Part shown: piece by piece, positions 24,448-32,651 of the stretch
Layout: each line of letters starts with the position of its first letter
How positions within the stretch are numbered: position 1 is the stretch's first letter
Assembly (NCBI GenBank): GCA_021784755.1
Contig: JAJYHM010000024.1
Location: 1 to 34,435 of the forward strand
DNA from: Pseudomonadota bacterium
Lineage (GTDB): Bacteria; Pseudomonadota; Gammaproteobacteria; Acidiferrobacterales; Acidiferrobacteraceae
DNA: 34,435 nt
Direction of reading: 5' to 3'
Program-made: the position numbers and the translations under genes
Notes under the pieces: model-generated
Database searches by the model: none
The model's input: only the letters and a program-made list of their open reading frames with translations
What the model was told of the DNA's origin: nothing

Positions 24448-25143
24448 ATGCGCTTAGGCCTTGTCATCGATCTCGACACCTGCGTGGGCTGTCATGCCTG
24501 CGCGACCGCGTGCAAGGAATGGAATACCAGCTCCATCACGGCCCCCCTCACCGACTACGAGCCGTACGGGAAGGAGCCCTCGGGGGTGTGGTTCAATCGT
24601 GTCCGTCATTATGAGATCGGCGATTACCCGAACAACAAGACCATCAACTTCCCGATGTCGTGCATGCACTGCGAGAACGCCGAGTGCGTAACCGTGTGCC
24701 CGACCGGCGCATCCTACAAGCGCCCCGAAGACGGCATCGTGCTCATAGACCAGGACAAGTGTATGGGGTGCAACTATTGCTCCTGGGCCTGTCCCTACGG
24801 CGCGCGCGAGCTCGACCGAGTGTCAGGCACCATGAAGAAGTGCACCCTATGCGTGGATCGCATCTACGACGAGACCTTGCCCGAGGAAGAGCGGCAGCCG
24901 GCCTGTGTACTGGCCTGCCCCGCGCACGCCCGGTTGTTTGGCGACCTCGACGATCCGGAGAGCGTCACGAGCCGTGCCGTACGCAACCGTGGTGGCTACC
25001 CGCTCATGCCCGAGCTCAATTACAACCCGACGAACCAGTATCTGCCGCCGCGGACGCGGCCTGCGATCTCCACCTCCGACCTGCCACGCGGATCGCTCGC
25101 GCGTAAGGTCAAGGAGTGGGTCAACCGTGTCATTGAACGCTAA
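24448..25143 (+). CDS. soeB: Sulfite dehydrogenase iron-sulfur subunit SoeB
   Basis: This 231-aa ferredoxin-like protein carries four four-cysteine groups for four [4Fe-4S] clusters: CVGCHACATAC near residue 12, CMHCENAEC-VTVC, CMGCNYCSWAC, and CTLC paired with the later CVLAC. It relays electrons from the molybdenum subunit to the membrane anchor, the DmsB/PsrB role. AAAAGGAG lies a few bases before ATG 24448, 13 bp after the soeA stop. The open frame upstream of this ATG overlaps soeA and is not used. Confidence 0.9.
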   Translation: MRLGLVIDLDTCVGCHACATACKEWNTSSITAPLTDYEPYGKEPSGVWFNRVRHYEIGDYPNNKTINFPMSCMHCENAECVTVCPTGASYKRPEDGIVLIDQDKCMGCNYCSWACPYGARELDRVSGTMKKCTLCVDRIYDETLPEEERQPACVLACPAHARLFGDLDDPESVTSRAVRNRGGYPLMPELNYNPTNQYLPPRTRPAISTSDLPRGSLARKVKEWVNRVIER

Positions 25144-25168
25144 ATTCTTCTTAAAGGGACCTTAAAAT

Positions 25169-26200
25169 ATGAACCCGTCACTTGCCGTCATATTCTTAAC
25201 GCTCTTCTCCGGCGCCGGATTCGGTCTCATGGCGATGGTTGCGGTCGTAAACGACTTCGCGATCGATGGGGCCTTAAGCCCATTGCGCACTGCGATTCTC
25301 GTGGCGCTCGCCTTGTTGCTCGTCACCATGGGCATGGTCTCGTCGACCGCGCACCTGGCAAACCCGAAGAACGCCTGGCGTGCCTTCACTCGCTGGCGGA
25401 CCTCGTGGCTTGCGCGCGAAGGCGTATTTGCGGTGCTCTTCTACCCGCTCGCGATTGCCTATCTCGGCTGGGTGTTCTTCATGAACAATGATCGGGACGG
25501 TGTGGCGCTCTTGCTCGGCAACGTAACCGCCTTGGTCGGGCTAGTCACCATCTTCTGCCAGGGCATGATCTACGCCTGCCTGCGCACTATACGTCAATGG
25601 CACACGCCGCTCGTTCCGGCGAATTTCTACGCCTTGGGGCTTGCCGCCGGCATGACCGTTCTTGCTACGAGCCGTCTACTGGCTCATCGGCACGACCTTG
25701 CCATGGTGAGTATCGCCTGCTCGCTCTTGGTGGCGGCCGCCGTCATGAAGGCCATCTATTACTTCTGGATCGGCGCGCCGAGCGGGACCACCCTACAGAC
25801 CGCCACGGGCTTCACGGGCGGTCGCGTGCGACTCCTCGACCAGGGACACACCTTCGGGACCTTTCTCACCCACGAGTTCAGCAATTGCATAGGCCCCCGG
25901 CGCGCTCTCCGCTTCAAGATCGCAGTCTATGTCCTGGGCTTCCTCGCGCCGATCGCGATCCTGCTTGCAGCAGCCCACGCAGCTATCGGCCTTGCCGTGC
26001 TCTTGGCGCCGCTACTCGCCTTTATTGGGATCGGGCTTGAGCGTTACCTCTTTTTCGTCGAGGCGCAGCACGTCGTGAATCTCTATCATGGACGTATGCC
26101 TGGCCCCTTGCCACAGATGCACCCGGCGTTGCGCGCAACAGCCGAGAACAAGGCGCCTGCCGGCAAGCGGCGCCTCGTCCCGAGCTACGACGAACGCTAG
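25169..26200 (+). CDS. soeC: Sulfite dehydrogenase membrane anchor SoeC (DmsC family)
   Basis: The 343-aa protein has about eight transmembrane helices, with the DmsC-type opening (VIFLTLFSGAGFGLMAMV) and SSTAHLANPKNAWRAFTRWRTSWLAREG, typical of DmsC/SoeC rather than NrfD anchors. It would hold SoeAB at the inner membrane and reduce quinone without heme. It is 25 bp after soeB and ends in TAG. The DmsC-type (not NrfD-type) anchor is the arrangement known from SoeABC of purple sulfur bacteria. Confidence 0.87.
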   Translation: MNPSLAVIFLTLFSGAGFGLMAMVAVVNDFAIDGALSPLRTAILVALALLLVTMGMVSSTAHLANPKNAWRAFTRWRTSWLAREGVFAVLFYPLAIAYLGWVFFMNNDRDGVALLLGNVTALVGLVTIFCQGMIYACLRTIRQWHTPLVPANFYALGLAAGMTVLATSRLLAHRHDLAMVSIACSLLVAAAVMKAIYYFWIGAPSGTTLQTATGFTGGRVRLLDQGHTFGTFLTHEFSNCIGPRRALRFKIAVYVLGFLAPIAILLAAAHAAIGLAVLLAPLLAFIGIGLERYLFFVEAQHVVNLYHGRMPGPLPQMHPALRATAENKAPAGKRRLVPSYDER

Positions 26201-26279
26201 AGACGAACACGAGCTAATCGGGGGCCTTCGCTATACGTTATAGTAGTGCCCGAAGCTTCGAGCACGTGAGGATCGGGCG

Positions 26280-26774
26280 ATGGTGGATGAGAAACGAGGC
26301 GGTACGCTCACGCATTTCGATGCCGAGGGCCAGGCGCGCATGGTGGATGTCGGCGACAAGCCCGCCACCCACAGGCGGGCCACGGCCGAGGGGCGCATCA
26401 CGATGGCGCCGGAAACCGCTGCGGCCATCCGCGCCGGCACGAGCCGTAAGGGCGATGTGCTGGGAGTGGCGCGCATAGCGGCCATCCAGGCGGCCAAGCG
26501 CACCGACATGCTGATCCCGCTCTGCCACCAGGTCCCGATTTCCGGACTCGAGGTCGCGTGGGATTTCCTGGATACCGCCTGCCTGCGCTGTTCGGTGACT
26601 GTCCGCACGCAGTATGCCACCGGGGTAGAGATGGAGGCCCTGACGGCGGTAGGCATCGGACTCCTCACGGTCTACGATATGTGTAAGGCCATGGACCGTG
26701 GCATGGCGATCGAGGGGATACGCTTGCTACATAAGGAGGGAGGCCGCTCTGGAACCTGGGATCGCGCACAATAG
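26280..26774 (+). CDS. moaC: Cyclic pyranopterin monophosphate synthase MoaC
   Basis: MoaC converts the MoaA product (3',8-cyclo-dihydro-GTP) to cyclic pyranopterin monophosphate, the first isolable molybdenum-cofactor intermediate. The 164-aa length is normal. Visible motifs are [13 protein letters not shown] and [19 protein letters not shown] with the catalytic Asp/Lys, and a C-terminal KEGGRSG. It lies 79 bp after soeC; TATAGT (26239-26244) could be its -10. It probably serves cofactor supply for SoeA. Confidence 0.95.
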   Translation: MVDEKRGGTLTHFDAEGQARMVDVGDKPATHRRATAEGRITMAPETAAAIRAGTSRKGDVLGVARIAAIQAAKRTDMLIPLCHQVPISGLEVAWDFLDTACLRCSVTVRTQYATGVEMEALTAVGIGLLTVYDMCKAMDRGMAIEGIRLLHKEGGRSGTWDRAQ

Positions 26775-27792
26775 AGCAGAAACAGCGGATCGGGCGCAGT
26801 CAGCGACCGATCTCCACGATCGGTTTGGCCGCCGCATATCGTATCTGCGGGTCTCACTCACGGAGCACTGCAATCTGCGCTGTCGCTACTGCTCGCCCGA
26901 GGGTGGGACGCCGCGCTTTGCCCGCAAGGATCACCTTGCCCCGGATGAGCTCGACCGGCTGCTGGGGGTCTTTCATACCCTCGGCGTGCGCCATATGCGC
27001 TTTACCGGGGGCGAGCCCCTGCTCTACCCCTGGCTTACCGATCGGATCGCGCACGCCCGTGACCTCGGCGTCGAGAAGCTGAGTGTGAGCACCAATGGCT
27101 ATCTGCTTGACCGCCTCGCCCAGCCGATGGCGCAAGCGGGCCTGCGGCGCATCAACATGAGCCTAGACAGCCTGTCTCCAGAGCGCTTCGAGCGCATCAC
27201 GCGAGGCGGCGACCTAAAGCGCGTCCTGCGTGGGCTGTTCATAGCCCGTGACTGCATTCCTCACATCAAGTTGAATGTCGTCCTCCTGAAGGATGAAAAC
27301 CTAGACGAGATCCCCAAGCTCGTCGATTTCGCCCTACATGAGGGCTTCGACATCCAGTTCATAGAGACCATGCCCTTAGGGGTGGCCGGCAGCGCGAGCC
27401 GTGCGCAAAGTTATGCAAGCGTCGCCGAGGCCGAGACACGCATCCGCCGCTCGCACGCCTTGGAGCCGCGCCCACGGGCCGTGGACGACGGGCCGGCCCG
27501 TCGCTTTGGTGTGGCGGGCTTTGCGAGTGAAATCGGCTTTATAAGCCCGATCAGCCAAAATTTCTGCGCCGGATGCAATCGCGTGCGCCTCACCTCCACC
27601 GGGCGGCTCGTGTATTGTCTCGGGCAGGAAGACGGCGTGGATCTGCTGGAGCCTCTGCGCGGGGGGGTTACGGATGACGCCTTGACGGATTTCATCCGCC
27701 ACAAGGTCTGGCACGAGAAGCCGGAACGGCACACCTTCAATGACGAGCCCGGACGCGCCGCCCCGGTTTATATGATGCGCCTCGGGGGCTGA
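26698..27792 (+). CDS. moaA: GTP 3',8-cyclase MoaA (start uncertain)
   Basis: MoaA is a radical-SAM enzyme that converts GTP to 3',8-cyclo-dihydro-GTP. It has CNLRCRYC (C-x3-C-x2-C) near the start, TGGEPLL, a C-terminal second cluster ([19 protein letters not shown]) and the terminal Gly-Gly. The homologous part begins around the FGRRISYLR segment (about 26821). The only canonical in-frame start upstream is GTG 26698, which overlaps moaC by 77 bp and has poor spacing to any ribosome site. AAGGAGGGAGG (26733-26743) is instead followed 5 bases later by in-frame CTG (26749). The next ATG/GTG/TTG is too far inside the protein. Confidence 0.93.
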   Translation: MAWRSRGYACYIRREAALEPGIAHNRAETADRAQSATDLHDRFGRRISYLRVSLTEHCNLRCRYCSPEGGTPRFARKDHLAPDELDRLLGVFHTLGVRHMRFTGGEPLLYPWLTDRIAHARDLGVEKLSVSTNGYLLDRLAQPMAQAGLRRINMSLDSLSPERFERITRGGDLKRVLRGLFIARDCIPHIKLNVVLLKDENLDEIPKLVDFALHEGFDIQFIETMPLGVAGSASRAQSYASVAEAETRIRRSHALEPRPRAVDDGPARRFGVAGFASEIGFISPISQNFCAGCNRVRLTSTGRLVYCLGQEDGVDLLEPLRGGVTDDALTDFIRHKVWHEKPERHTFNDEPGRAAPVYMMRLGG

Positions 27793-27794
27793 CC

Positions 27795-28034
27795 ATGATC
27801 ACGGTTCGCTGCTTTGCCACGGTGCGGGAAATCTTAGGATGCGAAACGCGCACACTTCCGCCCTCGTCCACGCCGCAGCTTGCCTCCGACATCTTGAGAA
27901 TCGTCGCAGGTGCGCGCACGACGGACCTCCCCAAGCCTCTGCTCGTCGCCATCAACTGCGAACACGCCTCTTTAACAAGCCCCGTCAAGGATGGCGACGA
28001 GATCGCCTTTTTCCCGCCTGTGAGCGGCGGCTGA
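27795..28034 (+). CDS. moaD: Molybdopterin synthase sulfur-carrier subunit MoaD
   Basis: The 79-aa ubiquitin-like protein ends in FFPPVSGG; the terminal Gly-Gly is thiocarboxylated and donates sulfur to the pterin. It sits 2 bp after moaA and overlaps moaE by 1 bp, as expected for the two subunits of one enzyme. Confidence 0.94.
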   Translation: MITVRCFATVREILGCETRTLPPSSTPQLASDILRIVAGARTTDLPKPLLVAINCEHASLTSPVKDGDEIAFFPPVSGG

Positions 28035-28462
28035 TGATCATCCGACTACAGACTGCAGACTTCGATCCCGAGCGCGAGGCGCAGGCGCTCGATGTGAAGG
28101 GTGCCGGGGCCCGTGTGAGCTTCGTCGGTACCGTGCGCGATACCGCGCAGGATCGCCGCATCGAGGCCCTCGAGATCGAGCACTATCCGGAGATGACCCG
28201 CGCCGAGCTTGCGCGCATAGGCACCGCCGCGCAGACCACCCACGATCTCCTGGAAGTCCTCATCATCCACCGCTACGGGCGCCTCCAAAGCCATGAGCGC
28301 ATCGTGCTCGTCACGGTCTGGTCGGCCCATAGGGCCGGGGCCTTCGCCGGCTGCCAGGCCATCGTCGATGCTCTGAAGACCCGCGCGCCCTTCTGGAAAA
28401 AAGAGATCTCGCCCGAAGGCGCCGTGTGGGTCCCGGGCCAAACACCACAGGACCTACGATAG
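28034..28462 (+). CDS. moaE: Molybdopterin synthase catalytic subunit MoaE
   Basis: MoaE binds the pterin precursor and adds dithiolene sulfurs from MoaD. The 142-aa protein has HRYGRLQSHERIVLV, SAHRAGAF and the Lys pair region KTRAPFWKKE, all family hallmarks. ATG 28034 overlaps the moaD stop by 1 bp (TGATG); the longer frame upstream is a shadow of moaD. It ends in TAG and overlaps the convergent ABC-F gene by 9 bp. Confidence 0.95.
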   Translation: MIIRLQTADFDPEREAQALDVKGAGARVSFVGTVRDTAQDRRIEALEIEHYPEMTRAELARIGTAAQTTHDLLEVLIIHRYGRLQSHERIVLVTVWSAHRAGAFAGCQAIVDALKTRAPFWKKEISPEGAVWVPGQTPQDLR

Positions 28463-30307
28463 GCGCGCCTGGACCTCCGCGAGCTTCCCCTCCAGGGTGA
28501 GCCACTCTTCTTCATCGATCTGCTGGCGCGCCGTAATGGCTGCGCGCTCCATTTGCAAGGCCTTGATCGTCTCGCCCCCCTGTTGGTAGGCGCGCGGATC
28601 GCCCAGCACAGCGTCGATCTCGCCTAGGCGCGCGCTATCGGCGGCCATGCGTGCCTCCACCAACCTCTGTTCACGCACCACAGTCTTCGACGACACCCCG
28701 GAGTGCCGTGCCTCCCTCTTCGGTTTGGCTATCACCTTGGTCTCGCGGGCCGAAGCCGCCTCGCGCTGATAATCATCGAGGTCCCCCGCGTATTCCTGTA
28801 CACGCCCGCCCCCCACGACCCAGAGCGTATCGGCGCATGAGCGAATCAAGTGACGATCGTGCGATACCAGCACCAGGGCGCCCGTGTAGTCCTGCAGGGC
28901 AAAGCTCAAGGCCTCGCGCATCTCGAGGTCCAGGTGGTTGGTGGGCTCATCCAAGAGCAAGAGGTGCGGCCGGCTCCACGCCAGTCCGGCCAGCACGAGC
29001 CGGCTCTTTTCTCCGCCCGACAGCCCTCGAATCGGGCGCTCGAGACCCGCGGACCCGAACCCAAAGCCCCCGACGTAGTCACGCAGGGTCTGCGCCTGCG
29101 CACTTGGATCCAAGGCCGCGAGATAAGACAACGGCGTCTCTTCGGGGTTGAGCTGCTCCAGCTGATGTTGCGCAAAATATCCGATAGTCAGCCCCGCCCC
29201 TACCGTACGGGTGCCGGCGGTCGAGGCCAGTTCCCCCAAAAGTACCTTCAGAAAGGTCGACTTGCCGGCGCCGTTGCGACCGATCACGCTCACGCGGTCG
29301 CCGGGTGCGATCGTAAGTCCCACGTTCGCGAACAAGGGTGCAGCCCCGGGATAACCGAACGACACACCCCGTAGCGCAATCAGGGTGTCGGGCGCGCGCT
29401 CAGGGCTCTTGAGGGGCAGCGTATAGCGCACCTCGCCCCGGAGCTTTGTGACGCGCTCCATGCGCTCCAGCATTTTCAGCCGACTCTGCGCCTGCCGCGC
29501 CTTGCTGGCCTTGGCCCGGAAGCGGGCCACAAAACGCTCCAGTGCCTCGACCTGAGCGGCCTGCTTGCATTGTGCCGCCTCCCGTTGGGCAGACTCCAGG
29601 GCGCGCCGCTCGACATAGGCGTCGTAGGACCCTACATAGAGAGATACCGTGTGATCGTGGATCGCGGCGATGCGATTGACGACCGTATTCAGAAAATCCC
29701 GGTCATGCGAAACGACGAGGAGCGCCCCATCGAACCGCGCCAGATACTGCTCGAGCCACGCGATCGCCTCCAGATCCAGATGATTGGTGGGCTCATCCAA
29801 GAGCAAGAGGTCGGCACGCGCCATGAGCGCGCGGGCAAGATTCAAGCGCATGCGCCAACCGCCGCTCAAGACGCGCACCGGACGCCCCAGGTCCTCCTGC
29901 GAGAACCCAAGCCCGGCCAGGAGCTGGCTTGCCCGGGCTTGAGCACCGAAGCCCTCAATCAGCTCGTAGCGCGTCTGGGCCGCGAAGTAGCGCTCATCAT
30001 GGACGCCACTTGCCAGTGTCTCCTCCAAGGCCCGCAGCTCCCGGTCTCCATCCAGGGTAAACGCGAGCACCGAGTCCTCAGTGTCCGGAATCTCCTGGGC
30101 GGCTGCCACAACCTGCACTGCGCCCGCAAACTCAAGGCGCCCCTCCTCGGGCTCCTGACGCTCCTGGATGATCTTCAAGAGCGTCGACTTCCCCGAGCCG
30201 TTGCGACCGACGAGCCCGATCCGCTGGCCCCGGTACACCTCAAAAGAGACGGCGCGGAACAGCTCCTCGCCACCTACGCGAAACGACAAATTACGGACAT
30301 TCAGCAT
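28454..30307 (-). CDS. ABC-F family ATPase (YheS/Uup-like)
   Basis: The 617-aa soluble protein has two ABC domains and no membrane segments. The first has Walker A GRNGSGKST (about residues 34-42) and LSGGWRMRLNLARAL with DEPTNHLD; the second repeats these (GRNGAGKST, LSGGEKSRLVLAGLA, DEPTNHLD). A basic inter-domain linker (about 230-290) and a charged C-terminal coiled region (about 530-617) match YheS/Uup types. Such proteins bind the ribosome and help resolve stalled translation. It probably starts as a leaderless message (-10 six bases before the ATG). Confidence 0.9.
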   Translation of the reverse strand: MLNVRNLSFRVGGEELFRAVSFEVYRGQRIGLVGRNGSGKSTLLKIIQERQEPEEGRLEFAGAVQVVAAAQEIPDTEDSVLAFTLDGDRELRALEETLASGVHDERYFAAQTRYELIEGFGAQARASQLLAGLGFSQEDLGRPVRVLSGGWRMRLNLARALMARADLLLLDEPTNHLDLEAIAWLEQYLARFDGALLVVSHDRDFLNTVVNRIAAIHDHTVSLYVGSYDAYVERRALESAQREAAQCKQAAQVEALERFVARFRAKASKARQAQSRLKMLERMERVTKLRGEVRYTLPLKSPERAPDTLIALRGVSFGYPGAAPLFANVGLTIAPGDRVSVIGRNGAGKSTFLKVLLGELASTAGTRTVGAGLTIGYFAQHQLEQLNPEETPLSYLAALDPSAQAQTLRDYVGGFGFGSAGLERPIRGLSGGEKSRLVLAGLAWSRPHLLLLDEPTNHLDLEMREALSFALQDYTGALVLVSHDRHLIRSCADTLWVVGGGRVQEYAGDLDDYQREAASARETKVIAKPKREARHSGVSSKTVVREQRLVEARMAADSARLGEIDAVLGDPRAYQQGGETIKALQMERAAITARQQIDEEEWLTLEGKLAEVQARLS

Positions 30308-30313
30308 AGCGCT

Positions 30314-30319
30314 ATTCTA
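30314..30319 (-). promoter_or_regulatory. Candidate -10 of the ABC-F gene
   Basis: TAGAAT on the minus strand is followed by AGCGCT and then the ATG at 30307. The string TAGAATAGCGCTATG closely matches TAGACTAGCGCCATG at yggS. The -35 is weak. Confidence 0.4.
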
Positions 30320-30429
30320 CGACCTCGGATCACACTTGGCGACGCGCAAAGCCTTGCCCGCCACGCCACTCACCCCGCCTGTGGCCGCTGTGTCGCGCAC
30401 CCAAGCTCATCGGCGCCGCCCAAAGTGCT

Positions 30430-30457
30430 TTGATAGGCCACGCGCTTACGGTATGAT
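30430..30457 (+). promoter_or_regulatory. Promoter of the tRNA-Pro gene
   Basis: TTGATA (30430-30435), a 16-bp spacer and TATGAT (30452-30457) lie just upstream, with initiation expected near 30464, 5 nt before the mature tRNA. Confidence 0.6.
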
Positions 30458-30468
30458 GCCGTCCGGAA

Positions 30469-30669
<201 letters not shown>

Positions 30670-30688
30670 AAAGAAAGGGCGGAGCCCT
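30670..30688 (-). terminator. Intrinsic terminator of the hlyD-tolC-glycosyltransferase cluster
   Basis: On the minus strand AGGGC-TCC-GCCCT (30676-30688) is followed by TTTCTTT. It touches the stop codon of the small membrane protein gene, consistent with it being the last gene of this transcript. Confidence 0.6.
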
Positions 30689-30909
30689 CAATTATTGTGA
30701 GCGATTCGGGCCCGTAGACACGGCTGGCCGTTGCGATAGGCAGCACAGCGCAGGGGCCAAATTATTATCGTGTAGAACAATCCGGATAGTACCGCCCAGA
30801 CAATAAACGTCCTGTCCAACCATTGGATGCCCCTTATGTCACAGCGCACCCGCCGCCTCCGGGCACACCGACCGAGGTCTGAGGGACCGAGGCGATATGT
30901 CGGGATCAA
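30688..30909 (-). CDS. Small single-pass membrane protein, unknown function
   Basis: A 73-aa frame with an Arg-rich N-terminus (CARRRRVRC near residues 15-23) and one hydrophobic helix (about 34-54, FIVWAVLSGLFYTIIIWPL), then a short basic tail. I do not recognise the family. The start is TTG 30909, with GAGGGG 5 nt upstream overlapping the glycosyltransferase stop, which suggests coupled translation, and a terminator follows directly. Initiation at an inner TTG (giving about 43 aa from LDRTF) is possible. These signals make it more than a chance frame, but it has no homology evidence. Confidence 0.4.
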   Translation of the reverse strand: MIPTYRLGPSDLGRCARRRRVRCDIRGIQWLDRTFIVWAVLSGLFYTIIIWPLRCAAYRNGQPCLRARIAHNN

Positions 30910-30918
30910 ACGTACCCC

Positions 30919-32211
30919 TCACCGATGTCCAGATTCTGGCGCAACCGCCAAGACCCCCATTTTGATCATCCGGACAAGCCCACGCCGGATCGCGGCCTGA
31001 CGATTGCCCGCAAAGTCGCGCTCGATCTCTTCGACCATACGCACAGGCCGCGTCTCAAAACCCCCCAGGACAGCCCGGCATTCTTCGATCGACGGCAAAA
31101 TGGGCTCGGCGAACGCCACCATGGCGAGCATGCACCACCGCCGCAAGACCGCCTCGACATCGGCCCGCGTCCGCCGTAAGAGGGTCGACCGCGTGAGCGG
31201 TCTCGTGGGATAGGCCGCAAAGGCGGCAAAGGGATCCAGGCGCGCAGGCCACGCATGAGGGCGCGGGGCCATCGGTTTGGCCTGCGCCCGCGCGGCGGCG
31301 AGCTCCGCCCACAAGGCCTGATAGCGCGGGATGATCACCGACCAATCAAAAAGCGTCCGCACGCGTTCCGCCCCGGCCGCGCCCATCTGCCGCCGCAATG
31401 GAGCCGATCGCAACAGCCGCCGTAAAGCGTCCGCGGCGGCCTCCACATCGACCGCGATCAATTGGCTCGTGAACCCGCAATACCGGTCGTACCCATCGAC
31501 GCCCATCGCATACCGGTGTGCGAGATCACGCCCCTCTCCAGGCTCCGGCATCACCGTGGGAACCCGAAAACCCTCCACGCCGTCACGGACCGTGTCGCGG
31601 TATCCGTCGCAATCCGACACCACCACCGGCAAGCCCCGGGCCATGGCCTCGATCGAGGTCAACCCGAAGGTTTCCTGAAGATTGTCCGCCAACGAGCAAA
31701 ACACGTCGGCCGCCGCCCATGCCTCTCGGGTGGCGGCAGGCACCCGTCCATCGATCACGATTCGGCGGACAGCGGGGCAGGCCGCGGCGGCCGCCTCGGC
31801 GTAGGCATCCGCCACCGCGTCGTTGGCGGCCCAGCCGCATTCGATCAACACGGTCCCGCAGCCCGTGCTTGCCCTTTCCAGCGCTTGATACATCGCCAGC
31901 GGATGGGCCTTGGCGTGAAACGACAGCCGCCCGACGAACAAGACGACGACCGCTTCGGTCCCCATCCCAAGGCTCTCCCGCCCCTGGCGGCGTTCGGCGT
32001 CCTTTATGATCAGTTCGTCTGCAGCGACACCGAGCGGGATGACGGGCAATTGCGGGATCATGATGCGTCGCCCCCCGAAACGCGCTTGAAGATAGTCCGC
32101 CTGGGCCGCCAACACCGTAGTGACCATCGCGCGCACCGCCGTCGATGGGCAAATGACCGCATCCCAGGGTTGCACCGGCGCCGCCAGCCAATCGACGATC
32201 GCGTCCGTCAC
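30919..32211 (-). CDS. C-terminal fragment of the interrupted glycosyltransferase
   Basis: If the amber codon ends translation, re-initiation at GTG 32211, 69 bases beyond the stop, would give 430 aa. This holds the rest of the acceptor half, the complete GT4 donor-binding domain (EX7E near residues 190-198) and a C-terminal region of about 110 residues with the DPFAAFAAYPT motif. No good ribosome site precedes the GTG, so efficient expression is doubtful without readthrough. Confidence 0.6.
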   Translation of the reverse strand: MTDAIVDWLAAPVQPWDAVICPSTAVRAMVTTVLAAQADYLQARFGGRRIMIPQLPVIPLGVAADELIIKDAERRQGRESLGMGTEAVVVLFVGRLSFHAKAHPLAMYQALERASTGCGTVLIECGWAANDAVADAYAEAAAAACPAVRRIVIDGRVPAATREAWAAADVFCSLADNLQETFGLTSIEAMARGLPVVVSDCDGYRDTVRDGVEGFRVPTVMPEPGEGRDLAHRYAMGVDGYDRYCGFTSQLIAVDVEAAADALRRLLRSAPLRRQMGAAGAERVRTLFDWSVIIPRYQALWAELAAARAQAKPMAPRPHAWPARLDPFAAFAAYPTRPLTRSTLLRRTRADVEAVLRRWCMLAMVAFAEPILPSIEECRAVLGGFETRPVRMVEEIERDFAGNRQAAIRRGLVRMIKMGVLAVAPESGHR

Positions 32212-32280
32212 GGCATGGGAAGCGGTCGTGTGCGTGATGCCGCACAGCGACCAGGCGGCGTCGCCCGAGGCCGCGCGCGC

Positions 32281-32604
32281 CTATGCGTGCGGCCCGATCA
32301 CGGGATCCGGCCGATAGAGGCAACCCATGGCCGCCAACGACTGCGCGTCATGCGGGGCCATGGTCAGGGCCGGCCGGCCCTGGCCACTCTTACGCATCTC
32401 GGCCACAAAGCGTGCCGCGGCATCGTGATGACTCACGGCCGCCACGTATTCCGCGACACGCGCATGCCGCGCAAAACCCCTTAAGAACCCGTGGCCGGCG
32501 ACTTGTCGGCCCTTCAGGGACGGGGAGGTGACCGCATAGGCCTCGGGCTCATACAAGATGGCGGCGTTGGCCCACCGATCCTCGGGATCGCGGGAATTCG
32601 TCAT
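32281..32604 (-). CDS. N-terminal fragment of the interrupted glycosyltransferase
   Basis: This 107-aa fragment runs from ATG 32604 (AGGGAG about 11 nt upstream) to the amber codon. It contains YEPEAYAVTSPSLKGRQVAG and FVAEMRKSG, the start of the acceptor-side Rossmann half, and is too short to fold as that domain alone. It is 47 bp downstream of the tolC stop. Confidence 0.6.
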   Translation of the reverse strand: MTNSRDPEDRWANAAILYEPEAYAVTSPSLKGRQVAGHGFLRGFARHARVAEYVAAVSHHDAAARFVAEMRKSGQGRPALTMAPHDAQSLAAMGCLYRPDPVIGPHA

Positions 32605-32651
32605 CGTGCGTCTTGCTCCCTTTTTCTTGGGCCCCTGTGCGACTGCCGTGG

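Larger units (their letters stand above)
30919..32604 (-). pseudogene. GT4-family glycosyltransferase interrupted by one in-frame amber codon
   Basis: The frame from ATG 32604 to TGA 30919 is continuous (561 codons) except for TAG at 32281-32283. Both sides belong to one protein: the left part ends ...GCLYRPDPVIGPHA, the right continues ARAASGDAAWSLCG, then ITHTTASHAVTDAI and APVQPWDAVICPS, an uninterrupted family pattern across the stop. In related proteins as I recall them, an aromatic residue (often Trp) is common at this point, so TGG to TAG is a possible origin. The donor-binding region has ETFGLTSIE (EX7E). Other genes here use TAG as a true stop. It could be a pseudogene, a readthrough gene, a split gene or a base error. 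Confidence 0.85.

Noticed and set aside
23532-24479. A 315-codon minus-strand frame opposite soeA
   Set aside because: It lies wholly antisense to a strongly supported gene, has no recognisable domains and results from the GC-rich codon pattern.
32281-32283. Global reassignment of TAG, or pyrrolysine insertion
   Set aside because: Other genes in the window end naturally in TAG, and no pyl genes are visible; a local event is simpler.
31462-32484. A 340-codon plus-strand frame opposite the glycosyltransferase
   Set aside because: Rich in His/Arg and without motifs, typical of an antisense shadow; the opposite strand has clear GT4 motifs.
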